In this document: in pieces, positions 9,102 to 17,266 of the stretch
How positions within the stretch are numbered: position 1 is the stretch's first letter
How the letters are laid out: each line of letters opens with the position of its first letter
Source of the DNA: Thioclava indica
GTDB taxonomy: Bacteria > Pseudomonadota > Alphaproteobacteria > Rhodobacterales > Rhodobacteraceae
Direction: 5' to 3'
Assembly (NCBI RefSeq): GCF_000714545.1
Contig: NZ_AUNB01000040.1
Span: 1-64,000 of the forward strand
DNA length: 64,000 nt
Position numbers and translations under genes: made by a program
Notes under the pieces: model-generated
Told to the model about the DNA's origin: nothing
Database searches by the model: none
Seen by the model: the letters and a program-made list of their open reading frames with translations, nothing else

Positions 9102-9149
9102 TCAAGCGGTTTGCCCTACATCAAAGCCACGCAAACAGCGGCGAAACCG

Positions 9150-10034
9150 ATGGCCTATAGTGAAACAGATACGAAACTGAATGCCTCGGCGGGGCTGGCC
9201 TCGGTTGGGGTAGCGGCCCTTCTGGTGGCGCTCAAGCTGTGGGCTTTGTGGCAGACCGGAGCGCTATCCGTGGCCGCGTCGCTGGCCGATAGCGCGGTTG
9301 ATCTGCTCATCTCGGCGGGGGGGCTGGCGGCGATCCTGTATGCGGCAAAACCCGCCGATGACGATCACGCCTTTGGCCATTCCTCGGCCGAGGATCTGGC
9401 GGCTTTGGGTCAATCGCTGGTCATTCTCGCCTCTGCCACGCTGATTGGCTATTCCGCGATCCACCGCCTTATGGCCCCCGAACCCCATCCGCTGAGCGCC
9501 CAAGGCGCGGGCATCGTGGTGATGGGGATCTCGGCTTTGCTGACCGGAGGGCTGATCTGGTGGCAAAGCCGGGTCGCGCGCGCCACCGGCAATAAGGTCG
9601 TGGCTGCGGATCGGCTGCATTACTTAGGCGACCTTCTGCCCACCTTGGGCGCAATCGGTGCGCTCTGGGTGTCGCGTGCTTTCGGCTGGGGTCAGATCGA
9701 CAGCATGGTCGCGCTGATCGCCGCTGCCCTGATGATCGCGGGCGCGTTGCGCATAGGATCGGGGGCGTGGAACGCGCTGATGGATCGCGCCGCGCCAAAC
9801 GAGGTGATCGACGGCATTGCCAAAATCGCACGCGAACATCCCGGTGTGCGTGGCTTTCACGATCTCAAAACCCGAACGGCAGGGGCGCAGATTTTCGTCA
9901 ATCTACATATCGAGTTGGACGGCGATCAGACGCTGGAACAGGCCCATGACATCGGCGCGGCGCTGAAACGCAAGATCCTGATCGCCTATCCCCAAACCGA
10001 TGTGATCATCCACAAAGACGTCTGGCGCGGCTAG
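9150..10034 (+). CDS. cation diffusion facilitator family transporter (FieF/YiiP-like)
   Basis: A 294-residue integral membrane protein of the CDF family, which exports divalent cations such as Zn, Fe, Mn or Cd in exchange for protons. It has about six predicted transmembrane segments. The intramembrane metal site appears as DSAVD (first half) and HYLGD (second half), matching the D-x-x-x-D/H-x-x-x-D pairs of YiiP, and HAFGHSSAEDL lies between helices. A C-terminal cytoplasmic domain of about 85 residues (GVRGFHDLKTRTAGAQIFVNLHIEL) closes the protein. The first ATG is used here; an in-frame TTG at 9111 could extend it by 13 codons, and neither has a strong ribosome site. Metal specificity is not predictable. 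Confidence 0.88.
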   Translation: MAYSETDTKLNASAGLASVGVAALLVALKLWALWQTGALSVAASLADSAVDLLISAGGLAAILYAAKPADDDHAFGHSSAEDLAALGQSLVILASATLIGYSAIHRLMAPEPHPLSAQGAGIVVMGISALLTGGLIWWQSRVARATGNKVVAADRLHYLGDLLPTLGAIGALWVSRAFGWGQIDSMVALIAAALMIAGALRIGSGAWNALMDRAAPNEVIDGIAKIAREHPGVRGFHDLKTRTAGAQIFVNLHIELDGDQTLEQAHDIGAALKRKILIAYPQTDVIIHKDVWRG

Positions 10035-10036
10035 CG

Positions 10037-10116
10037 CCGGGGGCGCTGCCCCCGGACCCCCGGAGTATTTCAGGCTAGATGAAAAAACACCGCTTTCATC
10101 TAGCCCTAAATACTCC
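10037..10116. repeat. double hairpin repeat, copy A (bidirectional terminator)
   Basis: The short region between two convergent genes holds two inverted repeats. CCGGGGGC/GCCCCCGG (10037-10055) is followed by a long stem made of GGAGTATTT and GGCTAGATGAAA (10062-10084) pairing with TTTCATCTAGCC and AAATACTCC (10094-10116). Related copies lie near 13.8, 27.65 and 43.6 kb. Position at convergent 3' ends fits a transcription terminator. Confidence 0.75.
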
Positions 10117-10145
10117 CGCCGGAGGCTCCTGCCCTATCCACCAAG

Positions 10146-12167
10146 TCAGGCGCCTGGATCAAGCAGACCACGCCCCTTGAGCAGCGGCTCAACCCCCGGC
10201 ATCCGGCCCCGAAACGCGGTATAAAGCGCATCCGGCGCGCGCGAATTGCCCGCGGACAGGATGAAGTCTTCCAGCTTTTGCGCGGTTTCGGGATCAAACG
10301 CGTCGCCCGCCTCCTCAAAGGCTTCGAACGCATCAGCATCCATCACCTCGGACCACATGTAGCTGTAATAGCCCGAGGAATAGCCATCGCCCGAGAAGAT
10401 ATGGCCGAAATTTGGGGTGGCGTGGCGCATCCGGATCGCGTGGGGCAGGCCAATACCCGCAAGTACCTCGGCCTGTTTCGCCATCGGATCGGACGGCGCC
10501 GCGCCCTCGTGAAAGGCCAGATCGACGAGGGCCGAGGCCAGATATTCCACCGTTGAGAACCCCTGATCGTAAGTGGCCGCCCCTTTAAGTTTGGCGCGCA
10601 AATCCGAGGGCATGGCCGCGCCGGTTTTGTAGTGGCGCGCGTGGCGTTCCAGTACTTCGGGAACGTCCAGCCAGTGCTCATAAAGTTGGCTGGGCAATTC
10701 CACGAAATCTCGCGAAACGGAGGTGCCCGAGATGAAGGAATAGGTCACATCCGAGAGCATCTGATGCAGGGCGTGGCCGAATTCGTGAAACAGCGTGCGC
10801 GCATCATCATGGCTTAGCAGCGCCGGATCGCCCTTGGCGAAATTGCACACGTTCAGCACGATCGGAACGACGGCGCCGCCCAGTTTCTTCTGGCTGCGAA
10901 TCGCAGAACACCACGCGCCCGAGCGTTTTGATCCGCGCGCGAAGTAATCCCCCATGAAGACGGCGATGGTTTTGCCGTTGCGCGAAACCTCCCAGCCGCG
11001 CACATCGGGGTGGTAAAACGGGCCTTCAAGCGGCGTGAACTCCAGCCCGAACAAGCGGTTAGCGGTGTCAAACGCCGCCCCGATCATAGCATCGAGCGAC
11101 AGGTAGGGCTTGATCTGGCCCTCGTCGAAATCATGCTCGGCAACGCGGCGCTTTTCGGAATAATAGCGCCAGTCCCAAGGCTCCAGATCGCCGTTCACCC
11201 CGTCCGCATGCATCATCTCGGCCAGCTTTGCGGCATCCGCCTCGGCAGCGGCCTTGGCGGGGGCCCAGACGCGCATCAGCAAGTCGCGCACAGCCGCCGG
11301 AGTTTTCGCCATTTCGGGTTCAAGTTTATACGCGGAGAAGCTGTCATAGCCGAGCAGTTTTGCGCGTTCTTCACGCAGTTTCAGTATCTCGGCGGCGATG
11401 GCGCGGTTGTCGGTGTCCCCGCCATTGGCACCGCGCGCGACCCACGCCTCATAGGCGATGCGGCGCAAGTCGCGATTGGGTGAGAATTGCAAGAACGGCA
11501 CGATGAGCGAGCGCGACAGCGTCAGCACCGCGCCGTCCTGTCCACGCTCAGCCCCGGCGGCGCGCGCGGTGTCGATCACGAAATCGGGCAGGCCGTCAAG
11601 ATCGTCTTCCGACATCGGGCGGAACCAGTCGCGCTCATCTGCCAGCAGGTTCTGGCTAAATTGCGTGGTGATCGTGGCGAGGCGCTCTTTGATCGCCTTC
11701 ATGCGTTGCGCAGGCGCGCCTTGCAGCGCGGCACCCGCGCGGGTGAACATCTGATGGTAGAGCTCCAGCACGCGCGATTGTTCGGCGTTCAGCCCTAAGG
11801 TATCGCGGTTTTGCCAAAGCTGGTCGATGCGCGCAAACAGCGCCTTGTTCATCGTGATTTCCGACGAAAACGCCGCCAGTTTCGGGGCGAGATCGCGCAT
11901 CAAAGCCTCACGCGCGGGCGTCGCATCGGCCCCTGCGAGGTTATAAAATACGCCCGCCACCTTATCCAAAGCGCCGTCGGATTGCTCCATCGCCTCGATC
12001 GTGTTGGCAAATGTCGGCGCGTCCGGATTATCGGCAATCGCGGCGGTGTTGGCGCGGGCCTCGCTGAGGGCCGCCTCAAAAGCGGGGGCGAAATCATCGT
12101 CGGAAATCTGCGCGAAGGGCGGCAGTTGATAGGGGCCGGTCCCGTCGGTCAAAAGCGGATTGGTCAT
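10146..12167 (-). CDS. dcp: M3-family oligopeptidase (peptidyl-dipeptidase Dcp-like)
   Basis: The 673-residue protein is a thermolysin-like zinc metallopeptidase of family M3, which degrades short peptides in the cytoplasm. The zinc motif HEFGH sits in DDARTLFHEFGHALHQM at about residue 460, and the third ligand Glu is in RDFVELPSQLYEHW about 25 residues later. The length and the N-terminal text (NPLL...PPFAQISDDDFAPAF) suit the peptidyl-dipeptidase Dcp/oligopeptidase A group. The ATG at 12167 follows GGAGACC and was preferred over an upstream in-frame start at 12224. It is the last of a run of minus-strand genes (coaBC, dut, moeB-like) and ends at the repeat hairpin at 10062-10116. Dcp versus PrlC cannot be fully separated here. 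Confidence 0.87.
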   Translation of the reverse strand: MTNPLLTDGTGPYQLPPFAQISDDDFAPAFEAALSEARANTAAIADNPDAPTFANTIEAMEQSDGALDKVAGVFYNLAGADATPAREALMRDLAPKLAAFSSEITMNKALFARIDQLWQNRDTLGLNAEQSRVLELYHQMFTRAGAALQGAPAQRMKAIKERLATITTQFSQNLLADERDWFRPMSEDDLDGLPDFVIDTARAAGAERGQDGAVLTLSRSLIVPFLQFSPNRDLRRIAYEAWVARGANGGDTDNRAIAAEILKLREERAKLLGYDSFSAYKLEPEMAKTPAAVRDLLMRVWAPAKAAAEADAAKLAEMMHADGVNGDLEPWDWRYYSEKRRVAEHDFDEGQIKPYLSLDAMIGAAFDTANRLFGLEFTPLEGPFYHPDVRGWEVSRNGKTIAVFMGDYFARGSKRSGAWCSAIRSQKKLGGAVVPIVLNVCNFAKGDPALLSHDDARTLFHEFGHALHQMLSDVTYSFISGTSVSRDFVELPSQLYEHWLDVPEVLERHARHYKTGAAMPSDLRAKLKGAATYDQGFSTVEYLASALVDLAFHEGAAPSDPMAKQAEVLAGIGLPHAIRMRHATPNFGHIFSGDGYSSGYYSYMWSEVMDADAFEAFEEAGDAFDPETAQKLEDFILSAGNSRAPDALYTAFRGRMPGVEPLLKGRGLLDPGA

Positions 12168-12239
12168 GGGAGGTCTCCTTTGAGCACAAACTAGGGCGCG
12201 GTTGCTGGAAGGGCCAGTGCGCAACCGCGATTGACGCGA

Positions 12240-13280
12240 CTAGACCTTGGGCGCGGCGCAAACCGCACATTCAGGATCGCGCCGGATCGAGATCTGGCGG
12301 CTTTCGCCCCAAAGCGCGTCATAAATCATCAACCGACCGCGCGCCGATTGGCCCGCACCCGTGATCTCTTTGACCGCCTCGGTAGCCATCATCGCGCCCA
12401 CCACACCGGGCAGCGCGCCCACCACCCCCGCCTCGGCACAAGAGGGCGCAAGCCCCGGCGCGGGGGCCTGCGGGAAAACGCAGGCGTAACAGGGGGCGCC
12501 CTGAGCGGGATCGTAGAACGAAAGCTGCCCCTCCCATTGCGAAATCGCGCCAGATATCAGAGGCTTGCCTGTCACCACACAGGCGGCATTGACCAGCGAG
12601 CGCGTCTCGTAATTGTCGGTTCCGTCAATGACCAGATCATACTGCGCGATCAGTTCGGCGGCGTCTTGCGCGCTTAGGCGGCGCTGATAGGGTAAGACCG
12701 CAATATGCGGGTTGAGCGCGGCAATCGCCTTTTGCGCCGAGAACACCTTGGGCAAGCCGATATCGGCGTCGCGGTGAATGACCTGCCGTTGCAGGTTAGA
12801 ATTGGACACCACGTCATCATCGACCACACCGATCTGCCCCACGCCGGCGGCGGCAAGATACAGCAACACGGGCGAGCCTAGCCCCCCAGCGCCGATCACC
12901 AACACCTTGGCGGATTTCAGCTTTTTCTGCCCCGGCCCGCCGATCTCGCGCAGCATGATGTGGCGGGCGTAGCGATCCAGTTCCGCACCGGAAAACTGCC
13001 CCGGCTTGGCAGGCGCGACGGTCGTGTCAATCGCACGGGCGCGAATGGCGCGCAGCATCGCGCGATACGCTAAAACCAGCGCAGCGACCACGCCCAGCCC
13101 CAGCCAGCCTGCAAGCGACCCACCCAAGGTTTGCCCCAGTGGCGCCAGCCCAGCGACCGGCAGATGCGCGATCACCAAGCCCAGCCATACCAGCGCCAGC
13201 ATCGCCCAGATCGCGCGCGCCGAGGCCCGCATGAACAGCCCCAAACCAAGGATCGCCGCCAGAAGGATCAGCCCCAGCAT
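12240..13280 (-). CDS. moeB: HesA/MoeB/ThiF-family adenylyltransferase with N-terminal membrane segments
   Basis: The C-terminal 250 residues form an E1-like adenylyltransferase. They contain the Rossmann loop IGAGGLGSPVLLYLAAAG, DDDVVSNSNLQRQVIH, NPH, DGTDNYETR, and two zinc-binding Cys pairs (CYAC and CAVC). In molybdopterin or thiamine synthesis such enzymes adenylate the C-terminal Gly of a sulfur carrier (MoaD/ThiS). Unusually, about 75 N-terminal residues form two or three hydrophobic segments (LGLILLAAILGLGLFM, MLALVWLGLVIAHL, GWLGLGVVAALVLAY), suggesting that it is tethered to the inner membrane. It starts 3 bases after dut, so the two are probably co-transcribed. Carrier specificity is inferred from the family only. 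Confidence 0.83.
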   Translation of the reverse strand: MLGLILLAAILGLGLFMRASARAIWAMLALVWLGLVIAHLPVAGLAPLGQTLGGSLAGWLGLGVVAALVLAYRAMLRAIRARAIDTTVAPAKPGQFSGAELDRYARHIMLREIGGPGQKKLKSAKVLVIGAGGLGSPVLLYLAAAGVGQIGVVDDDVVSNSNLQRQVIHRDADIGLPKVFSAQKAIAALNPHIAVLPYQRRLSAQDAAELIAQYDLVIDGTDNYETRSLVNAACVVTGKPLISGAISQWEGQLSFYDPAQGAPCYACVFPQAPAPGLAPSCAEAGVVGALPGVVGAMMATEAVKEITGAGQSARGRLMIYDALWGESRQISIRRDPECAVCAAPKV

Positions 13281-13283
13281 CGC

Positions 13284-13754
13284 CTAGTGCTTTCCAGTGG
13301 AGCCAAAGCCCCCCTGCCCGCGCGCGGTGTCTCCCAAAGCCTGCGCGACTTCGAAACGGGCCTGCACCACGGGCGCAATAATCGCTTGGGCGATGCGCGC
13401 GCCATGTTCGATCAGATAGGGTTCATGGCCCAGATTGATCAGCAACACTCCGAGCGGGCCGCGATAATCGGCGTCAATCGTGCCCGGCGTATTGGGCAGG
13501 CTGATCCCGTGTTTCAGCGCAAGCCCCGAGCGCGGGCGGATCTGCATCTCGAACCCCTCGGGAATTTCAACGCGCAGGCCTGTCGGAATGATCGCGCGTT
13601 GCATCGGATAAAGGGTAAAGCCGCTGCCCCGATCCTCAGGCACCAGATTGGCGCGAATATCGGCCCCCGCCGCGCCTGCACTTTCATAGCTGGGCAGCGC
13701 AACGGCGGGATCGGCCCAATCCTCGCGCAGAACCTTGATGGTCGGTGTGGTCAT
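13284..13754 (-). CDS. dut: dUTP diphosphatase
   Basis: A 156-residue trimeric dUTPase, the enzyme that hydrolyses dUTP to dUMP and keeps uracil out of DNA. All five motifs are visible: AGADIRA (motif 1), RPRSGLALKHG (motif 2), NTPGTIDADYRGPLGVLLIN (motif 3), RIAQAII (motif 4), and the glycine-rich RGQGGFGSTG at the C-terminus (motif 5). Length matches bacterial Dut. In this group dut commonly lies with coaBC, as here; the two genes are separated by a 130-base gap that contains a repeat hairpin. Confidence 0.96.
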   Translation of the reverse strand: MTTPTIKVLREDWADPAVALPSYESAGAAGADIRANLVPEDRGSGFTLYPMQRAIIPTGLRVEIPEGFEMQIRPRSGLALKHGISLPNTPGTIDADYRGPLGVLLINLGHEPYLIEHGARIAQAIIAPVVQARFEVAQALGDTARGQGGFGSTGKH

Positions 13755-13810
13755 CTTGCTCTCCCTGCCCCGCCGTGGCGCTTGGGCTTTGCTGTTGGAT
13801 GCCTCCGGCG

Positions 13811-13866
13811 GGAGTATTCAGGGCCAGATGAAAGAGGGATTGATTTCATCTGGCTAAAAATACTCC
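13811..13866. repeat. hairpin repeat, copy B
   Basis: GGAGTATT and GCCAGATGAAA (13811-13833) pair with TTTCATCTGGC and AATACTCC (13844-13866). The inner sequence GATGAAA/TTTCATC and the outer GGAGTATT/AATACTCC are the same as in copy A at 10062-10116. It lies between coaBC and dut, which point the same way, so it may attenuate read-through. Confidence 0.75.
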
Positions 13867-13886
13867 CCGCGGAGCGGCCCTTGTGG

Positions 13887-15089
13887 TCAACTCGCACCCA
13901 ATGCTGCGGCAATGCGCGCCGCCAACCGGCGTGCGGTATCCGCCTTACTCATGCGGTCCCACTGCTCGGCGCCTTTGTCGTCGATTACCGTGACCGCGTT
14001 TTCACTGCCGCCCATGATCCCGGTCTCGGGGCTGACATCATTGGCCACGATCCAGTCACAGCCCTTGCGCGCGCGTTTCTCGGTAGCGTGGCGCTGCACA
14101 TCATGGGTCTCGGCTGCAAAGCCCACAACCAGCGCCGGGCGGCCAGAGGTCATCTGCGACACCTGCGCCAGGATATCGGGGTTCTCGGCGAATGCGAGCG
14201 TGGGTAGCGCGCCGGAGCCGTCTTTTTTCATCTTTTTCGATGCGGCGTTTTCCACCCGCCAATCGGCCACGGCAGCGGCAAAGATCGCGGCATCGGCGGG
14301 CAGCGCGGCCTGCACCGCCGCTTGCATCTCGCGCGCGGTTTCCACCCGCGTCACCGTCACCCCCGCAGGCGGGGGCACGCTGGCCGGGCCGGTGATAAAG
14401 CTGACGCGCGCGCCCAGATCACGCAGCGCCTCGGCCAGCGCCGTACCCTGCGCACCGGACGAGCGGTTGGCAATATAGCGCACCGGATCAATCGGTTCGT
14501 GCGTCGGGCCAGAGGTGACAAGAATATGGCGGCCTTTCAGCGGGCCATCCGAGAGAGCAGCCTCAATTGCCGATTTGATTTCAAGGGGTTCCACCATCCG
14601 CCCCGGCCCGAATTCACCGCAGGCCATATCGCCATCCGTTGGGCCAGCAAACAAGACGCCATCTGATTTCAACGTGGCAATATTGCGCTGCGTGGCGGCG
14701 TGCTCCCACATCCGCACATTCATCGCAGGCGCGATCAAAACGCGTTTGTCGGTCGCCAGCAGCAGCGTCGAGGCCAGATCATTGGCCAGCCCTTGCGCCA
14801 TCTTCGCCATCAGATCGGCGGTGGCGGGCACAACGACCACCAGATCGGCCGCGCGGCTCAGCTGGATATGACCGATTTCGGCCTCATGAGTCAGATCGAA
14901 CAGATCGCCATGCGCGACCTCGCCTGCAAGCGACGAAATCGTCAGCGGCGTGACAAACTCGGCCCCCGCACGGGTCAGAACGGGGGTCACCGCCGCCCCC
15001 GCCCCGCGCAGGGCGCGGATCAGCTCGGGTGTTTTGAAGGCCGCGATACCGCCGCCGATGATCAACAGGATGCGTTTGCCCGCGAGCAT
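13887..15089 (-). CDS. coaBC: bifunctional phosphopantothenoylcysteine decarboxylase/phosphopantothenate-cysteine ligase
   Basis: This 400-residue enzyme carries out two consecutive steps of coenzyme A synthesis: CTP-dependent joining of cysteine to phosphopantothenate (CoaB) and FMN-dependent decarboxylation (CoaC). The N-terminal CoaC domain shows the flavoprotein start RILLIIGGGIAAFKTPEL, a His in the HIQLSRAADL region, the PAMN motif in APAMNVRMWEHAATQRN, and the active-site loop ACGEFGPGRM. The C-terminal CoaB domain has TSGPTHEPIDPVRYIANRSSGAQG and the late KKMKKDGSG substrate loop. The start codon has GAGGGG upstream. Confidence 0.96.
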   Translation of the reverse strand: MLAGKRILLIIGGGIAAFKTPELIRALRGAGAAVTPVLTRAGAEFVTPLTISSLAGEVAHGDLFDLTHEAEIGHIQLSRAADLVVVVPATADLMAKMAQGLANDLASTLLLATDKRVLIAPAMNVRMWEHAATQRNIATLKSDGVLFAGPTDGDMACGEFGPGRMVEPLEIKSAIEAALSDGPLKGRHILVTSGPTHEPIDPVRYIANRSSGAQGTALAEALRDLGARVSFITGPASVPPPAGVTVTRVETAREMQAAVQAALPADAAIFAAAVADWRVENAASKKMKKDGSGALPTLAFAENPDILAQVSQMTSGRPALVVGFAAETHDVQRHATEKRARKGCDWIVANDVSPETGIMGGSENAVTVIDDKGAEQWDRMSKADTARRLAARIAAALGAS

Positions 15090-15148
15090 TTGCCCCTCCG
15101 CAATAGGTTGATCTTAGGTCTAAGCGGCAGGGCGCATGCGCGCAAGGA

Positions 15149-15964
15149 TCACTTGAAAGCCGCGCAGGGGTCGTCGCGCGGGGTTGGGGGCGTGACGATC
15201 CAGTCATCAAAGGGCTGATCGGGGGACGCCGGGGCGTCGGGCGCGGTCTCAATCTGGCCGATGGACACGATTTTTGCGTCTGGATCAAGTTTACGCAGCA
15301 GGGCTGGCACAGCGCGGTCGGTGCGCGCATGACCCGAGCCAGCGATCAAAACGACCGGTCCACCAGTGTCTTTATAAGCCTGCTGAACGGTGCGCGCGAA
15401 GGCGGCGTCGCGGTAGCGTTGCGCGGCCACCATTCCGGGCAAAAGCTTGACCGGCAGCGCGTTGCAGTGATCTTCCTGCGCCTCGGCCTCAAGCTGTTTT
15501 TGCAAGGCGTCGGGATAGGGTTGATCAAGGCCATAGCGCGCGGCATCTGGACCAAAGACCTCGGGCAAAGGCGTGGTCATAGCGCTGCGCACGACATCGC
15601 GGGGTTCGGCTGCGCCATAAATACGCGCAGCGCCCAAGGCTTTGAAAATCGGATAATATATCGCGAAATCGGGCCAGCCCGCCTGTTCCCAACCCAAGGC
15701 TTGATCCAGCGCTTTTTCGTCCTGCAACAAGGCGGGCGTGATCTTGGCCGCCTGCTCGGGGCTGAGCATCTCGAACACCACCGCTTTGGGCTTGATCGCT
15801 GCAACCGCGCGCGCCTGATTAAGGTGATGGGTCGGGTTGTCGTGGATCTCGCCAAGCACGACGATATCGCCGGTAATATGATCCAGCGCATCTGCAGAAA
15901 TCTCCTCGGCGTGAGCCGGGGAGATCAGTGTCAAGCTAAGCAGTGCTGCCAAAACGCTCTTCAT
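15149..15964 (-). CDS. ChaN-family protein (heme/iron-related, exported)
   Basis: The 271-residue product has a Sec signal peptide (MKSVLAALLSLTLISPAHA, cleavage near residue 19) and then the ChaN/DUF399 domain, with VVLGEIHDNPTHHLNQ near residue 40, KAVVFEML, and VVLIAGSGHARTDRAVP near the C-terminus. ChaN homologues are periplasm-facing proteins that bind heme or help iron acquisition; no lipobox Cys is seen here. Its ATG overlaps the rpoH stop codon in an ATGA arrangement and it has no strong ribosome site of its own, which points to translational coupling with rpoH. Confidence 0.8.
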   Translation of the reverse strand: MKSVLAALLSLTLISPAHAEEISADALDHITGDIVVLGEIHDNPTHHLNQARAVAAIKPKAVVFEMLSPEQAAKITPALLQDEKALDQALGWEQAGWPDFAIYYPIFKALGAARIYGAAEPRDVVRSAMTTPLPEVFGPDAARYGLDQPYPDALQKQLEAEAQEDHCNALPVKLLPGMVAAQRYRDAAFARTVQQAYKDTGGPVVLIAGSGHARTDRAVPALLRKLDPDAKIVSIGQIETAPDAPASPDQPFDDWIVTPPTPRDDPCAAFK

Positions 15965-16839
15965 ACGAAGAAGCTTTGCACCTCGCCCTGATGACATTCA
16001 AGCGATTTGCGCATCTTGCCAAAAGCCTGCGCCTCAAGCTGACGGATGCGCTCTTTGGACAGGCTCAGCTCTTCGCCAAGGCTTTCCAGCGTGCGCGGAT
16101 CTTCGATCAAACGGCGCTGCGTCACGATGTATTTCTCGCGATCCGTCAGACGTTCCATCGCCTCGCCAAGCCAGTTTTTCATCGTCAAACCGTCATGGCT
16201 TTCGGCAACGCTTTCCTCGGGATTGGCGCCCTCATCTTCCAGCGTATCGACCCATTCGCGGCCTTCTTCATCGCTCGATTGCGTGGCGTTGAGCGAGAAA
16301 TCAGAACCCGACAGTCGCCCCTCCATCATCTCGACATCATGGATCGGCACGCCGATCACCTCGGCGACGCGCATCCGCAATTGCAGGGCGTCAAGCTGGT
16401 TGCCCTCTTGCTGGGCCTCGCGCGCCAATTGCGCCTGCACCCGGCGCATGTTGAAGAACAGCGATTTCTGCGAACTGGTAGAGCCGGTGCGCACCATCGA
16501 CCAGTTGCGCATCACGAATTCCTGGATCGAGGCCTTAATCCACCACACCGCGTAAGTAGAAAAGCGCACACCGCGCTCGGGGTCGAACTTCTCGGCGGCT
16601 TTCATCAGACCTAGTGAGGCCTCTTGGATCAGGTCGTTCATCGGCGCGCCGTAGCGGCGGAATTTTGACGCCATCGAGATCGCGAGACGCATGTAAGCGG
16701 TCACCAAACGGTGCAGCGCCTGTTCGTCTCGGTTATCGCGCCACGCTCGGGCCAGGGCGACCTCGGTTTCGGCGTCCAGGAATTCCGCGCGCATCGCTTG
16801 GCGCGGCAGGGTTTCATCAGTCATACCATCGAGTGCCAT
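15961..16839 (-). CDS. rpoH: RNA polymerase heat-shock sigma factor (sigma-32)
   Basis: A 292-residue group-3 sigma factor that directs RNA polymerase to heat-shock promoters. Region 2 is seen in AYMRLAISMASKFRRYGAPMNDLIQEASLGLMKAAEKFDPERGVRFSTYAVWWIKASIQEFVMRNW. The diagnostic RpoH box follows as SSQKSLFFNMRR. Region 4 contains LGEELSLSKERIRQLEAQAFGKMRKSL. The start at 16839 follows GGGGAGA. Many members of this group carry two rpoH genes with different regulons, and I cannot tell which one this is. The 427-base region upstream is shared with divergent comM. Confidence 0.95.
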   Translation of the reverse strand: MALDGMTDETLPRQAMRAEFLDAETEVALARAWRDNRDEQALHRLVTAYMRLAISMASKFRRYGAPMNDLIQEASLGLMKAAEKFDPERGVRFSTYAVWWIKASIQEFVMRNWSMVRTGSTSSQKSLFFNMRRVQAQLAREAQQEGNQLDALQLRMRVAEVIGVPIHDVEMMEGRLSGSDFSLNATQSSDEEGREWVDTLEDEGANPEESVAESHDGLTMKNWLGEAMERLTDREKYIVTQRRLIEDPRTLESLGEELSLSKERIRQLEAQAFGKMRKSLECHQGEVQSFFV

Positions 16840-17266
16840 TTACCAGTCTCCCCGGGTCTCCCGCCCATTCGGCGCCACGTAAACGCGTAGCTGCATTGCT
16901 GACCCAATGTTCATGACATGAAAAGGTTCCTCACGGAATTGTTGGTTTTTGCATGTAACTTTGTGCATCCCAGCCCATTGACGTCACGGTTCTAGGAAAA
17001 GTTCTAATTATTCAGACGCCTAACACGGGAATTCACAAAAGCTTGTGTGTGCGAAACCCTAAGCTTGCTCACGTTTTCTTGACGTTCCTGCAAGCTATTG
17101 CAACAAATCTCTCGACAGGTTGAGCGCGCGCACTATGGCCAGATGTGCCGAGCTGAACGGTGTCGTGCCATAAGTCCCCGCCATGATGTGAGCCGTCCGG
17201 TCCGCATTAACCATTCTTAAACCATAGGTCTTTACCCGTTGTAACAGCGGGGCAAAGGACGGGATC
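16840..17266. other. divergent control region of rpoH and comM
   Basis: No gene is seen in this 427-base region. It is more A/T-rich than its neighbours in the middle, and two TTGACG hexamers occur on the plus strand at 16979 and 17079 without a convincing -10 partner. The comM-proximal end has the CtrA-like site described separately. The length leaves room for several promoters in front of rpoH, which is typical for this gene. Confidence 0.5.
17207..17225 (+). promoter_or_regulatory. candidate CtrA binding site upstream of comM
   Basis: An exact TTAACCAT half-site (17207-17214) is followed by TTAAACCAT (17217-17225). TTAACCAT is the known CtrA half-site in alphaproteobacteria; the two TTAA cores are 6 bases apart instead of the canonical 7. 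It lies about 42 bases in front of the comM start. In Rhodobacter capsulatus the competence-like genes, including comM, are under CtrA control, so the position makes sense. Confidence 0.55.
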
